Positions 18,290 through 27,385 of a DNA stretch of 64,000 nucleotides are shown here, piece by piece (the stretch's first letter is position 1; every line of letters starts with the position of its first letter). Both the position numbers and the translations under genes were made by a program. Under the pieces are notes generated by a model. That model had not been told where the DNA came from. It did no database searches and worked only from the letters and a program-made list of their open reading frames with translations. The DNA comes from Pseudolactococcus laudensis (GTDB lineage: Bacteria; Bacillota; Bacilli; Lactobacillales; Streptococcaceae). Location: the NCBI RefSeq assembly GCF_013449735.1, contig NZ_JACBNY010000001.1, positions 1 to 64,000 of the forward strand, read 5' to 3'.

Positions 18290-19432
18290 ATGATATATTT
18301 TGATAATTCAGCGACAACAGCGATTGAACCCGCAGTCCTGAAAACATATACAGACGTTGCCACAAAAATCATGGGCAATCCGTCTAGCTTACATAATTTA
18401 GGGACAGTTGCTGGGCGAATGCTAGAGGCATCTCGCAAGCAAATTGCCGACCTACTCGGCAAATCAGCATTGGAAATTTACTTTACCTCAGGCGGTACAG
18501 AAGGCGATAACTGGATTCTAAAAGGTGTGGCATTTGAAAAACGTGTCTATGGTAACCATATCATCGTCTCAAGTGTTGAGCATCCTGCGGTTAAAGAATC
18601 TGCAGAATGGCTTGCAACACAAGGCTTTGAGGTGGATTTTGCCCCTGTTGATAGCCATGGTTTTGTTAAACTTGATGCGCTGGCTGCCTTGATAAAAAAA
18701 GAGACAATTTTGGTTTCAGTTATGGCTGTCAATAACGAGATTGGTACCATTGAGCCGATTCGTCAGATTGGTGACTTGTTAGCGGATAAACCAACGATTT
18801 CTTTTCATGTGGATGCGGTACAGGCTGTTGGTAAGTTAGACGTGCTTGAGTTTTTACCTGAACGTGTTGATTTTGCAACTTTTTCAGCACATAAGTTTCA
18901 TGGCCCCCGAGGTGTTGGTTTTGTCTATATTAAAAAAGGGAAAAAACTGCAACCCTTGTTAACAGGTGGTGGTCAAGAAAATAATCAACGCTCAACGACG
19001 GAAAATGTGGCAGGTATTGCAGCAACAGCTAAGGCTTTACGTATGGTGCTAGCTGACTCAGAGGCTAAACTTGTGAAGTTGGCGGCGATGAAAGAAGTCT
19101 TGTTGACAGCACTGGCTGAATATTCGGATGTTGTCGTCTTTAGTCAGCGGGATAACTTTGTACCTAATATCATTACTTTTGGACTCAAAGGTGTCCGTGG
19201 TGAAGTGTTAGTACATGGGTTTGAAGCACATGAGATTTACATTTCAACGACAAGTGCCTGCTCCTCTAAGGCGGGTCTAGCGTCTAGTACCCTAACGGCG
19301 ATGCATGTGTCACCTAAACTTGCGACATCTGCTGTTCGCATTTCCCTAGATGAGACCAATAACATGGCAGAAATCGAACAATTTTTGACGATTTTCAAAC
19401 AACTCCATGCCAAATTCCAAAAAATACAATAA
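18290..19432 (+). CDS. Cysteine desulfurase, NifS/IscS-like
   Basis: 380-residue PLP enzyme that releases sulfur from cysteine as persulfide. The PLP lysine is in SAHKFHGPRGVGF; the substrate/PLP region HVDAVQAVGK is upstream; the acceptor cysteine lies in the loop TTSACSSKAG. The next gene is thiI, so this desulfurase most likely supplies sulfur to ThiI for 4-thiouridine in tRNA, as the Bacillus NifZ-ThiI pair does. Start ATG follows AAAGGAAG. Confidence 0.92.
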   Translation: MIYFDNSATTAIEPAVLKTYTDVATKIMGNPSSLHNLGTVAGRMLEASRKQIADLLGKSALEIYFTSGGTEGDNWILKGVAFEKRVYGNHIIVSSVEHPAVKESAEWLATQGFEVDFAPVDSHGFVKLDALAALIKKETILVSVMAVNNEIGTIEPIRQIGDLLADKPTISFHVDAVQAVGKLDVLEFLPERVDFATFSAHKFHGPRGVGFVYIKKGKKLQPLLTGGGQENNQRSTTENVAGIAATAKALRMVLADSEAKLVKLAAMKEVLLTALAEYSDVVVFSQRDNFVPNIITFGLKGVRGEVLVHGFEAHEIYISTTSACSSKAGLASSTLTAMHVSPKLATSAVRISLDETNNMAEIEQFLTIFKQLHAKFQKIQ

Positions 19433-19521
19433 AATATAGAGATACTTTTTCGCTAGGTAGGTGAGGGTATCGGGCATCTTTCGCTAGTGTTTAGGCGAGG
19501 GATTTTAAATAGAAAGTGACT

Positions 19522-20745
19522 ATGACAAATTTAAATTATTCAGAAATTATGGTTCGCTACGGTGAGTTGTCGACTAAGGGCAAAAATCGGATGCGTTTTA
19601 TCAGTCGTTTGGCTCAAAATATCCGAGAGGTTTTGACAGAATTTCCGACGATTTCGGTTAAGGGTGAGCGAGACCGTGCTCATATCTATCTTAATGGTGC
19701 AGCCTATGCGCCTTTGGCTGAGAAATTAGTCAAGGTGTTTGGTATTCAGAATTTTTCGCCTGCGATTAAAGTGGACAAAAATATGCCAGCAATTGAAGCA
19801 GCAGTGGCAACCTTGATGAAAAATGTGTATCAAGAAGGCATGACTTTTAAAATTACGGCTAAGCGTTCTGACCATGATTTTGAGCTAGATAGTACAGAGT
19901 TGAATCGTGAGTTGGGGCATACGGTTATTATGGCAGTGCCACATGCGAAAGTACAGATGAAAAAGCCTGATATTGATTTGCGGGTCGAAATTCGTCCTGA
20001 CTTTGCTTATCTGAGCTACGAAACAATTAAGGGTGCGGGCGGCTTACCTGTCGGTACTGCCGGTAAGGGTATGCTGATGTTATCTGGTGGGATTGACTCG
20101 CCAGTTGCGGGTTATTTAGCACTTAAACGTGGCGTTGAAATTGAGGCAGTTCATTTTGCTAGCCCACCTTATACGAGTCCTGGTGCGCTTAAAAAAGCAA
20201 AAGATTTAGCTAGTAAGTTAACAGTTTTTGGCGGTGATATTCAATTTATCGAAGTGCCATTTACTGAGATTCAAGAAGAAATCAAAGAAAAAGTACCGAT
20301 GCCTTATTTGATGACAGTAACGCGTCGTTTCATGATGCGTGTCGTTGATGAGATTCGGGCTCGCCGTCACGGTCAGGTCATCATCAATGGTGAAAGTCTA
20401 GGACAAGTGGCTAGCCAAACGTTGGGCTCAATGACAGCTATCAATGCAGTCACTACAACGCCAGTTATTCGACCGGTTGTGACCATGGATAAATTAGAAA
20501 TTATCGAATTGGCTGAGAAGATTGATACGTTTAATATTTCGATTCAGCCATTTGAAGACTGCTGTACGATTTTTGCACCACCACAACCTAAGACTAATCC
20601 TAAGCTTGAAAATGCTGAAAAATTTGAAGCACGTATGGATATTGATAGTTTGGTGCAACGAGCGGTTGATGGGATTATGGTCAGCCAAATTACAGGTGAG
20701 GCACAAATCGATGATTTAGAAGCAGCTATTCAAGATTTATTATAG
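19522..20745 (+). CDS. thiI: tRNA 4-thiouridine synthase ThiI
   Basis: 407 residues: ferredoxin-like and THUMP RNA-binding domains (to about 165), then a PP-loop ATPase with [11 protein letters not shown]. The C-terminal rhodanese domain of enterobacterial ThiI is absent, as is normal for Gram-positive forms, so sulfur must come directly from the neighbouring desulfurase. It modifies U8 of tRNA. ATG 19522 gives the usual N-terminus; GTG 19516 is two codons upstream. Confidence 0.94.
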   Translation: MTNLNYSEIMVRYGELSTKGKNRMRFISRLAQNIREVLTEFPTISVKGERDRAHIYLNGAAYAPLAEKLVKVFGIQNFSPAIKVDKNMPAIEAAVATLMKNVYQEGMTFKITAKRSDHDFELDSTELNRELGHTVIMAVPHAKVQMKKPDIDLRVEIRPDFAYLSYETIKGAGGLPVGTAGKGMLMLSGGIDSPVAGYLALKRGVEIEAVHFASPPYTSPGALKKAKDLASKLTVFGGDIQFIEVPFTEIQEEIKEKVPMPYLMTVTRRFMMRVVDEIRARRHGQVIINGESLGQVASQTLGSMTAINAVTTTPVIRPVVTMDKLEIIELAEKIDTFNISIQPFEDCCTIFAPPQPKTNPKLENAEKFEARMDIDSLVQRAVDGIMVSQITGEAQIDDLEAAIQDLL

Positions 20746-20762
20746 AAAAAGGGAAGTCGCAT

Positions 20763-22181
20763 ATGTTTAGTAAAGAAAAATTTCCAGGGCTATTGGCGCT
20801 CGGTATTTTTACGTTTATGTCAACCCTTGATGGGTCAATTGTTAACATTGCACTGCCAAGTATGGCACGTGAAATGCACCTTGATATGGGGCAAGTGACT
20901 TGGTCAGTGACCATTTATCTAGTCGTTATATCAGGTTTAATTCTGTTATTTGGTAGGCTCGGTGATTTAGTCGGAAAAACGAAAATTTTTAGCATTGGTA
21001 GTTTGATTTTCACCCTAGGCTCACTACTCGCAGGGATTAATCTAGGTCTACATTTTCTACTCTTTTCAAGGATTGTTCAAGCTGTTGGGGCATCTATGAC
21101 CATGTCCAATAGTTTTGGGATTACTAGTCAACTCTTTGAACCGGCTTTGAGAGCTAGAGCTATGAGTATCATGTCTATGTTTGTGAGTTTAGGTGCAATA
21201 GCAGGACCTGCAATCGGCGGCTTTATCTTACAGTTTGCGAGTTGGTCGTACATCTTCTGGATTAATGTGCCTTTGGGCGTCGTTGCCTATCTTATTGGTA
21301 GAAAAGCCTTGCCGGAAGATCCTGGCTCAGGTAGTGTGAAAGATGCCGATTTACTTGGGGCAACGCAGATGTTTCTAACGATTGTCGCGTTTTTCATCGC
21401 AGTTAGTCTAGGCCAAGCTCAAGGTTTCATGACGCTGTCGGTCATCCTAAGTTTTGTTGCCATGGTTGCACTTTTTGTTTGGTTTATTCATACAGAAAAA
21501 ACAGTTGAAAAACCCTTGCTGAATCTCAATATTTTTAGCAGTAAACTCTTTAGTATGAGCGTTTTAACTAGCATGACGATGTTTACAGCAGGTAGTTTTG
21601 TTAACATCCTCATGCCATTCTATCTGCAAGATTATCGTGGTTCTGCTGCGGGATTTGCAGGAATGGTGATGATGGCTTACCCCGTGGGGATGTTCATTTT
21701 TAGCCCAATTGCTGGTGTTTTATCAGATAAATTCGACAAGGAAATCATCACATTTTTTGCTATTTCTGGCGTTCTAATCGTCCAACTCGGTTATCTCATG
21801 ATTGGTCAAGGTACGGCTATGCCACTTGTGATGCTAATCTTGTTCATTCATGGCGGTAGTGTCGGCTTTTTCCAAAGCCCTAATAACGCTTTAGTCATGT
21901 CAACGGTGGAAATGAAGTATCTAGGAATTGCTGGCTCAGTCAACGCATTGGGCCGAAACCTCGGCTTTGTATTAGGGACAACCTTAGCGACAACGGTTTT
22001 ATTTGTTGCCATGTCAGGACAAATCGGACACCGCGTATCTGGCTATGTTAAATCACGGCCAGAAGTTTTTCTTCAAGGGATGCACGTAGCTTTCTATGTT
22101 GCCCTAGCCTTAGTCATCTTTGCTTGGGGACTATCAAGTTATCGTTTACTCACACGAAAAAAATCTGCATCAGTTATGTAG
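20763..22181 (+). CDS. Multidrug exporter, DHA2 (EmrB/QacA) MFS family
   Basis: 472 residues with about 14 membrane segments. The DHA2 signature LDGSIVNIALP is in segment 1, and motif A-like GRLGDLVGKTKIF lies between segments 2 and 3. It should export hydrophobic or cationic compounds using the proton gradient. ATG 20763 has a GGGAAG site. It begins 17 bp after thiI and may share its transcript; a strong terminator follows. Confidence 0.9.
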   Translation: MFSKEKFPGLLALGIFTFMSTLDGSIVNIALPSMAREMHLDMGQVTWSVTIYLVVISGLILLFGRLGDLVGKTKIFSIGSLIFTLGSLLAGINLGLHFLLFSRIVQAVGASMTMSNSFGITSQLFEPALRARAMSIMSMFVSLGAIAGPAIGGFILQFASWSYIFWINVPLGVVAYLIGRKALPEDPGSGSVKDADLLGATQMFLTIVAFFIAVSLGQAQGFMTLSVILSFVAMVALFVWFIHTEKTVEKPLLNLNIFSSKLFSMSVLTSMTMFTAGSFVNILMPFYLQDYRGSAAGFAGMVMMAYPVGMFIFSPIAGVLSDKFDKEIITFFAISGVLIVQLGYLMIGQGTAMPLVMLILFIHGGSVGFFQSPNNALVMSTVEMKYLGIAGSVNALGRNLGFVLGTTLATTVLFVAMSGQIGHRVSGYVKSRPEVFLQGMHVAFYVALALVIFAWGLSSYRLLTRKKSASVM

Positions 22182-22197
22182 AAGTTATTAGTAATTA

Positions 22198-22248
22198 AAA
22201 CTGTATGAAATCTGTTTTTAAAAGGGCAGATTTTATACAGTTTTTTTG
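22198..22248 (+). terminator. Terminator after the DHA2 exporter
   Basis: AAACTGTAT-G-AAATCTG pairs with CAGATTT-T-ATACAGTTT and is followed by seven T's. Confidence 0.9.
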
Positions 22249-22324
22249 TCCCGGTCATAAAATACATTATTTTTTAGATGAGTTGCTTGTATCAATTATT
22301 GTCTGAATATTTTGATATAAATAA

Positions 22325-22353
22325 TTGACATATATTTTGAAAATTTGTATAAT
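22325..22353 (+). promoter_or_regulatory. rgg promoter (consensus)
   Basis: TTGACA (22325-22330) and TATAAT (22348-22353) with a 17-bp spacer: a perfect consensus. The leader to the rgg start is about 95 nt and includes a 17-codon ORF (22408-22461) overlapping the rgg start. Confidence 0.85.
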
Positions 22354-22454
22354 TCTATTAGTTGATATGGAAGCGTTTGCTATTTGGCTGTTTTAGGTCA
22401 CTTGGTTATGCTACTTTATCTGATAGTGCTGAGTAAGAAAATGGAGAAAAATAG

Positions 22455-23297
22455 ATGTTAGATTTTAAAGATTTAGGTGTTCACTATCGAAAGGTGAGGG
22501 AGTCTAGGGGTTACACTATGGGAGATGTCACAAGTGATAATTTGAATAAATCACAGGTTTCAAGATTCGAAAATGGGACACAAATGTTATTGTTAGACGG
22601 TTTTATGCATGCGATTAAAGGTTTAAATATGACTGCGAGCGAATTTTTCTTGACAATCGGAAATTTTGAGGGTGGTAATTTACATAGGTTTGGTGAAAAA
22701 TTACAGTCTTATATTGTTACTCAAGATATAGAGGGATTGAAAGCCCTGATTCTACCAAAACCTAGAACAAAAGAGAAAAAGATTTTCAACATTTTGGCTA
22801 AGTGTGCAATCAAAGATTTGTCGGGAAGAAATGTGCTGACAGATGAGGAATGTCTGTTTATTGATAAACATTTAACAGATATTGAAGAATGGACAGTATT
22901 TGATGTTAATGTTTTTGCGATGGTTTTGGAAACTTTAGATATTAATTTAGTGTACCAACTTGGTTTAGATTTGTTAAAAAAAGATAAATTTTATAAAAAG
23001 TTACCTTACAATGCACATATCGTTAAGCGAACAGTTGTGAATCTATATGTTCATATGATTCTTCATCGAAAATTTAACTATGCAGATGTGTTTGAAAAGA
23101 AACTTGAAGTACTATTAAAACCAAATGATACAGTAGAGAGAATCGCTGTTTCTGTTTTTAAAAAAATTTCTTGCTATCGTCAAGATGAAAAATCAGAGAT
23201 TTTGACGGAGATTAAAAGGGATATTCAGTTTTTGAAAAATTTAGATGCATCAGCATTAGCGAGAAAAATTGAGATTCTTCTAGTCAACTATACCTAA
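22455..23297 (+). CDS. Rgg/MutR-family transcriptional regulator
   Basis: 280 residues. An N-terminal helix-turn-helix (about 8-60, with NKSQVSRFENGTQ) is followed by a long alpha-helical, TPR-like domain that in Rgg proteins binds a short imported peptide. ATG 22455 has GGAG upstream. It lies upstream of, and in the same direction as, a 20-codon peptide gene, an exporter and an E1-like enzyme, whose promoter region has a large inverted repeat. It is therefore the probable peptide-responsive regulator of that cluster. Low GC sets this block apart from its neighbours. Confidence 0.9.
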   Translation: MLDFKDLGVHYRKVRESRGYTMGDVTSDNLNKSQVSRFENGTQMLLLDGFMHAIKGLNMTASEFFLTIGNFEGGNLHRFGEKLQSYIVTQDIEGLKALILPKPRTKEKKIFNILAKCAIKDLSGRNVLTDEECLFIDKHLTDIEEWTVFDVNVFAMVLETLDINLVYQLGLDLLKKDKFYKKLPYNAHIVKRTVVNLYVHMILHRKFNYADVFEKKLEVLLKPNDTVERIAVSVFKKISCYRQDEKSEILTEIKRDIQFLKNLDASALARKIEILLVNYT

Positions 23298-23302
23298 ATA
23301 AA

Positions 23303-23338
23303 AATACCAGTAGCTTGTTAAAATACTGGCGTTTTGTT
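23303..23338 (+). terminator. Weak terminator after rgg
   Basis: ACCAGTA and TACTGG(C) pair around an 11-nt loop, with GTTTTGTTT downstream. Confidence 0.5.
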
Positions 23339-23449
23339 TAAATTAAAAATCTAAAATACCAAACAGATTAAATAGTTTAAAAATCATGATTAGAATTCCT
23401 TTCCTATGATAGCTATATTTTATCAAATTTAAAAAGGGGAAAACCTATC

Positions 23450-23499
23450 GTTGCTAACTTGCAACGGTTTATAGCAAAAAAGTGTTGCAAGTTAGCAAC
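23450..23499. promoter_or_regulatory. Perfect 16-bp inverted repeat upstream of the peptide gene, likely Rgg operator
   Basis: GTTGCTAACTTGCAAC (23450-23465) and GTTGCAAGTTAGCAAC (23484-23499) are exact reverse complements separated by 18 bp. Each arm is itself bounded by GTTGC/GCAAC. The right arm ends at the -35 region of the peptide promoter. The placement suits a dimeric or tetrameric regulator, most simply the adjacent Rgg. Confidence 0.65.
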
Positions 23500-23501
23500 T
23501 T

Positions 23502-23531
23502 TTCACATAGGTGTGTTTGAAGTGATATAAT
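23502..23531 (+). promoter_or_regulatory. Promoter of the peptide/exporter/E1 cluster
   Basis: TATAAT at 23526-23531, with a poor -35 (TTCACA at 23502-23507, 18-bp spacer) right after the inverted repeat. A weak -35 beside an operator suits an activated promoter. Confidence 0.55.
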
Positions 23532-23613
23532 TATTTTGTAAGTTAGTTTGAACGATTTACGAGAACTGAACAAGACTAACAGCTGGGGACTTGTTGGAGA
23601 GGAGAAAATAAAT

Positions 23614-23676
23614 ATGAAATTTGAAGAAAAACATATCTTGGATAGTAATGACATCCTTATTTGTATTTTTGGTTAA
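23614..23676 (+). CDS. 20-residue peptide, candidate RiPP precursor or SHP-like pheromone
   Basis: Encodes MKFEEKHILDSNDILICIFG. The ribosome-binding site GGAGAGGAG (23596-23604) is the strongest in the cluster and lies 9 bp before ATG. It follows the inverted repeat and promoter and precedes the MFS and E1-like genes, so it is very probably translated. The last eight residues, DILICIFG, resemble mature streptococcal short hydrophobic pheromones (acidic residue, aliphatic run, Gly end). The charged N-terminus is not a typical SHP export signal and could be a leader. A C-terminal Gly is also what E1 enzymes adenylate in ThiS/MoaD. Role unproven. Confidence 0.65.
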   Translation: MKFEEKHILDSNDILICIFG

Positions 23677-23742
23677 AACTAAACGGCGATGAATATGAAG
23701 CGATTTATGTTTATCGCTTTTTCAAATTACTTTGGAGAATTT

Positions 23743-24999
23743 ATGAACCTTTTTTTAAAAAATAAAGTTTTTAGATGGCTAACAATATCTGATTTTTTAA
23801 ATAATTCGGGGGCATCCATTTATAATATTGTGTTTGTTATATATGCTTCAATGATGCCTAATCCAAGAATCATGGTATTTGTTGCAAATGCCATTATGCT
23901 CATCCCTATATTTTTTCAAATCTCTGTCGGTATAAGGGCTGATAAGACTGAGCATAAGGTAAAGTAGGCGATTAGTATTGGTTTTATTCAGGCGTTTTTA
24001 TTTATTATAGTTGCTTTACTTCAGATGAATATGTCCTATCTTGCTTTTTCCGCAGTGTGTTTTATTAATATCATATCTGATACATTTAGTAATTTTGAGC
24101 GTGGTTTAAAAATGCCTATTATTCAAAAAAATATTCCAGAAAACGCGATGATGTCGGCATTTTCTTTTAAGCAATTTATTACTTATATCAGTTCTTTACT
24201 TGGTCAAATTTTTGGGGTTTGGCTACTGACTGCTAGTTATCAAAATTTCTCACTTGTTGCTACTGTAAATGCTATAACTTTTTTATTGTCAGTTTTTGCA
24301 CTGATTGTCATACGAAAGGAGATGCCTTTTGAATTTATCTCTGCTGTTAGTAAGGATAATAAAATTTCTCTTATCGCAAAAATGAAAGCAATTTTATCAA
24401 ACACAAAGCAAATATTTGGTAAAGAAGGGACAACTGGTTTTGCTAGAATATTAAGTTGTATTATTTTGATTAATGTATTAGGGAGTGCCGTTTTGCCAAT
24501 TTTTAATATTGTTTTATTGGATAAGCCAATTTTCAATCTTCAATTTGGTACCTCTATCTTAATCTTGCAAAGTTCTTATATTCTAGGTGTGATTACCAGT
24601 AGTTTATTACCAAATGATGTTTTTTCAAAACTTACATTGGTCAGTTTAATTTCACTTGTATCAGCTAGTTTGATCGTTCTTTCAATTTTAAATATGCTAC
24701 AGCTTGCTCCTTTAATTAGTACGATATTTATCGCTTTTATAGGGTATGTGATAGGTAAAATTAATCCAAAATTGTCTTCACAATTATTGAATGCCTTATC
24801 GCCTGAGGTATTAGCACAAACTGGTGCTTTTCTTGATACCTTGTTTATGCTATCAATTCCAGTGGGTACAGTTATCTTTACAAGTCTTACTTTATGGCAT
24901 GCAAAAATTGCATGGCTTATTTTCCTAATCATATCTACAGTAGCACTTAGTTTGATTTTAACAACTATCCAAAGGAGTAAAAATAATGAAGCGATTTAG
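23743..24999 (+). pseudogene. MFS exporter of the peptide cluster, with in-frame stop
   Basis: Two segments in one frame, 23743-23967 and 23968-24999, together encode an MFS transporter of about 418 residues with 10-12 membrane segments. They are split by TAG at 23965-23967, between KVK and AISIGF. A single base change (for example from TGG or CAG) explains the stop. ATG 23743 has TTGGAG five bases upstream; in-frame ATG 23689 does not. The end overlaps the next gene by 14 bp, indicating coupled translation. It probably exported the cluster product; as written it would be inactive unless suppressed. Confidence 0.8.
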
Positions 25000-25951
25000 A
25001 TTAAAATCAGAATTGATTTGGATGCAAAAAGAATCAGGAATAGAGACATATTATGGTAATAATTATTTAAATACAGTAATTAATACTGATGATAATGAAG
25101 GATTTTTTTCGTTTTTACAGTTTATCAATATACCAAGAACTGATGAAGAAATAGCTGGCTATGGATTGATCTCACAATCAAAAAAAGATGATATTCTCTT
25201 ATTTCTAGAAAATAAAGGTTATGGATACTGGATTTCTGGAACAGTGGAGGCATTAACAAGAACTGAAATGTTTGTTAATACTTTTCCGAAAAAATTCTAT
25301 CAAGACTATGAAATAAAAGTTTCGGAACAAAGAATTATTATTATCGGTTTAGGTACAGCTGGCAGTTACTTGGTTGAAATTTTGGGGAAGTTAAAATTCA
25401 ATCATTTTGTTTTAATTGATGGTGACTCTATTGAAGAAAAAAATTTAGAAGCACAAAATTATTTAGTAAATGAAATAGGAAAATATAAAGTTGAAGCATT
25501 AAATGATAGATATGGTGAAAAGTATCAGATAACACCACATAAAAAATTTATAGCTAACTATCAAGAATTAAATGGCTTAGTTGATGGTCTTACGGATACA
25601 GATATCATAATAAATGCTTCTGATGATCATGAATTAATGTTAGATCTAATTCAAGCCAAAGTTGATAATAAAATTAGTGGTCCTATTCTCGTAAGCGGTT
25701 ATGGTGTTTTAGCTCAAACTGCATATTTGATTAAAAATTATCAGACGGCTATAAAATTTATCGATAGAATTAAAATATTGATTGTCAACAAAAAAGGTGC
25801 GATCAGCGAAAACAGTGGTTCAGTCTTAAATTCATTTCTCGGCACATATATGGTTTCAGAACTGCTACTTGATTATATGTTAGAAAAAGAGTCTGTTTTA
25901 GCATATGGAAATTTTGAAACAAATGAAATTCATTTTGATTGCACATTATAA
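24986..25951 (+). CDS. E1/ThiF-like adenylating enzyme, MccB-like
   Basis: 321 residues. An N-terminal ~105-residue part looks like a winged-helix peptide-binding domain (GFFSFLQF; ISQSKKDDILLFLENKGYG). A Rossmann ThiF domain follows, with GLGTAG at 121-126, LIDGDSIE at 143-150, NL-x2-Q at 153-157, Lys168 and Asp213/214. This is the layout of MccB and the Ocin-ThiF family that act on short peptides. Unusually, the Arg of the NLxRQ motif is Ala156, and there is no CxxC zinc pair; the only Cys is near the C-terminus. Strong AAAGGAG site. It may adenylate the peptide C-terminus or only bind it. Confidence 0.78.
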   Translation: MKRFRLKSELIWMQKESGIETYYGNNYLNTVINTDDNEGFFSFLQFINIPRTDEEIAGYGLISQSKKDDILLFLENKGYGYWISGTVEALTRTEMFVNTFPKKFYQDYEIKVSEQRIIIIGLGTAGSYLVEILGKLKFNHFVLIDGDSIEEKNLEAQNYLVNEIGKYKVEALNDRYGEKYQITPHKKFIANYQELNGLVDGLTDTDIIINASDDHELMLDLIQAKVDNKISGPILVSGYGVLAQTAYLIKNYQTAIKFIDRIKILIVNKKGAISENSGSVLNSFLGTYMVSELLLDYMLEKESVLAYGNFETNEIHFDCTL

Positions 25952-26039
25952 AATGTTAGTTCTTCAGTATGTATCAAAAAGAGTTTCTGGACATTTGTGT
26001 TGATGTAATAATCCTAATTAATTTCAAAGTCTAAAAATC

Positions 26040-26087
26040 TAAAAAGCCGCAAGAGCTCACGTTTAAATGAGCTTTTGTGGCTTTTTG
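26040..26087. terminator. Bidirectional terminator between E1-like gene and tyrS
   Basis: AAAAAGCC-G-CAAGAGCTCA pairs with TGAGCTTTTG-T-GGCTTTTT around GTTTAAA, between convergent genes. Confidence 0.85.
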
Positions 26088-26131
26088 TCTTTACTTTATT
26101 ATATATATTTAATGGCGATAGGTTATCCCAA

Positions 26132-27385
26132 TCAGTAATTCACAATTGTATATTTTTTCTTACCACGACGGATTACTGTTAATTCATTTTCAAGTTTATC
26201 TGCATCGCTCAAAATATAATCTAGCTCAGTTTGACGTTCACCGTTGAGGTAAATAGCGCCATTTGTGATGTCTTCACGTGCCTGGCGGCGGCTTGGTGAG
26301 ATTTTGGCATCAACAAGCAGATTAACCAAGTTACCGTCAAAATCACTTGGAACAGTATAGCTAGGAACATCTTTCAAGCCGGCCTTGATATCTTTGACTG
26401 ACAAGGCTTTGATGTGACCTGCGAAAAGTTGTTCTGAGATATTGACTGCTTGCGCATAAGCAGCTTCCCCGTGAACCAAAGTAACGACTTCTTTAGCCAA
26501 TGTTTTTTGAGCTAAACGTTCATGCGGCTCTGCTTCAAAAGCTTTTGCAATCTCATCAATTTCATCAAGAGATAAGAAAGTAAAGATTTTCAAGAATTTG
26601 ACGGCATCGGCATCAGCGATATTGAGCCAGAATTGGTAAAATTCATATGGTGATGTTTTATCGGCATCAAGCCACACGGCATTGCCCTCAGACTTGCCGA
26701 ATTTTTTACCGGTTGAATCAGTGATAAGTGGTACTGTAATGACATGGGTTTCATTACCTGACTTTTTACGAATTAAATCAGTCCCAGCTACCATGTTCCC
26801 CCATTGGTCAGACCCACCGATTTGGAGGTTGACGCCGTGGTTTTCATTGAGTTGATAGAAATCATAGCCTTGAAGAATTTGGTAGGCAAACTCAGTATAG
26901 GAAATCCCAGTTTCAATCCGTTTTTTGACCGATTCTTTGCTCATCATGTAGTTGATGGTGTAGTATTTGCCGACATCGCGCAAGAATTCAAGGACGTTCA
27001 TGTCAGAAAACCAGTCGTAATTGTTGACTACGATAGCAGCGTTTTCGCCTTCAAAACTCAGGAAACGTGATAACTGTTGCTTGATCGATTCAGACCATTG
27101 TGCCACGGTATCAGTGGTTTGGAGTGAGCGCTCAGCATCCTTAAATGAGGGGTCGCCAATCATCCCAGTCGCACCACCAACGAGCGCTACTGGATGATGC
27201 CCAGCAAGTTGCAAGCGGCGCATATTTAGGATAGGTACCAAATGCCCCAAATGCAGCGAGTCCGCCGTTGGGTCATAGCCCGTATAAAAGCTAACAGAAG
27301 TTTCCGTCAAGGCTTTGACTAAAGCTGCTTCATCAGTCGTTTGAAAAATCAAACCACGCGCTTTGAGTTCTTCGAAGATATTCAT
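26132..27385 (-). CDS. tyrS: Tyrosyl-tRNA synthetase
   Basis: 417-residue class I synthetase. The HIGH-type motif is HLGHLVP, the KMSKS-type motif is KFGKS, and the tyrosine pocket includes [10 protein letters not shown] and [11 protein letters not shown]-terminal S4 domain (about 350-417) binds tRNA. ATG 27385 has AAGGA nine bases upstream; TTG 27391 is in frame two codons earlier. Transcription probably starts near 27570 at an extended -10, leaving a leader of about 180 nt. Confidence 0.97.
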   Translation of the reverse strand: MNIFEELKARGLIFQTTDEAALVKALTETSVSFYTGYDPTADSLHLGHLVPILNMRRLQLAGHHPVALVGGATGMIGDPSFKDAERSLQTTDTVAQWSESIKQQLSRFLSFEGENAAIVVNNYDWFSDMNVLEFLRDVGKYYTINYMMSKESVKKRIETGISYTEFAYQILQGYDFYQLNENHGVNLQIGGSDQWGNMVAGTDLIRKKSGNETHVITVPLITDSTGKKFGKSEGNAVWLDADKTSPYEFYQFWLNIADADAVKFLKIFTFLSLDEIDEIAKAFEAEPHERLAQKTLAKEVVTLVHGEAAYAQAVNISEQLFAGHIKALSVKDIKAGLKDVPSYTVPSDFDGNLVNLLVDAKISPSRRQAREDITNGAIYLNGERQTELDYILSDADKLENELTVIRRGKKKYTIVNY

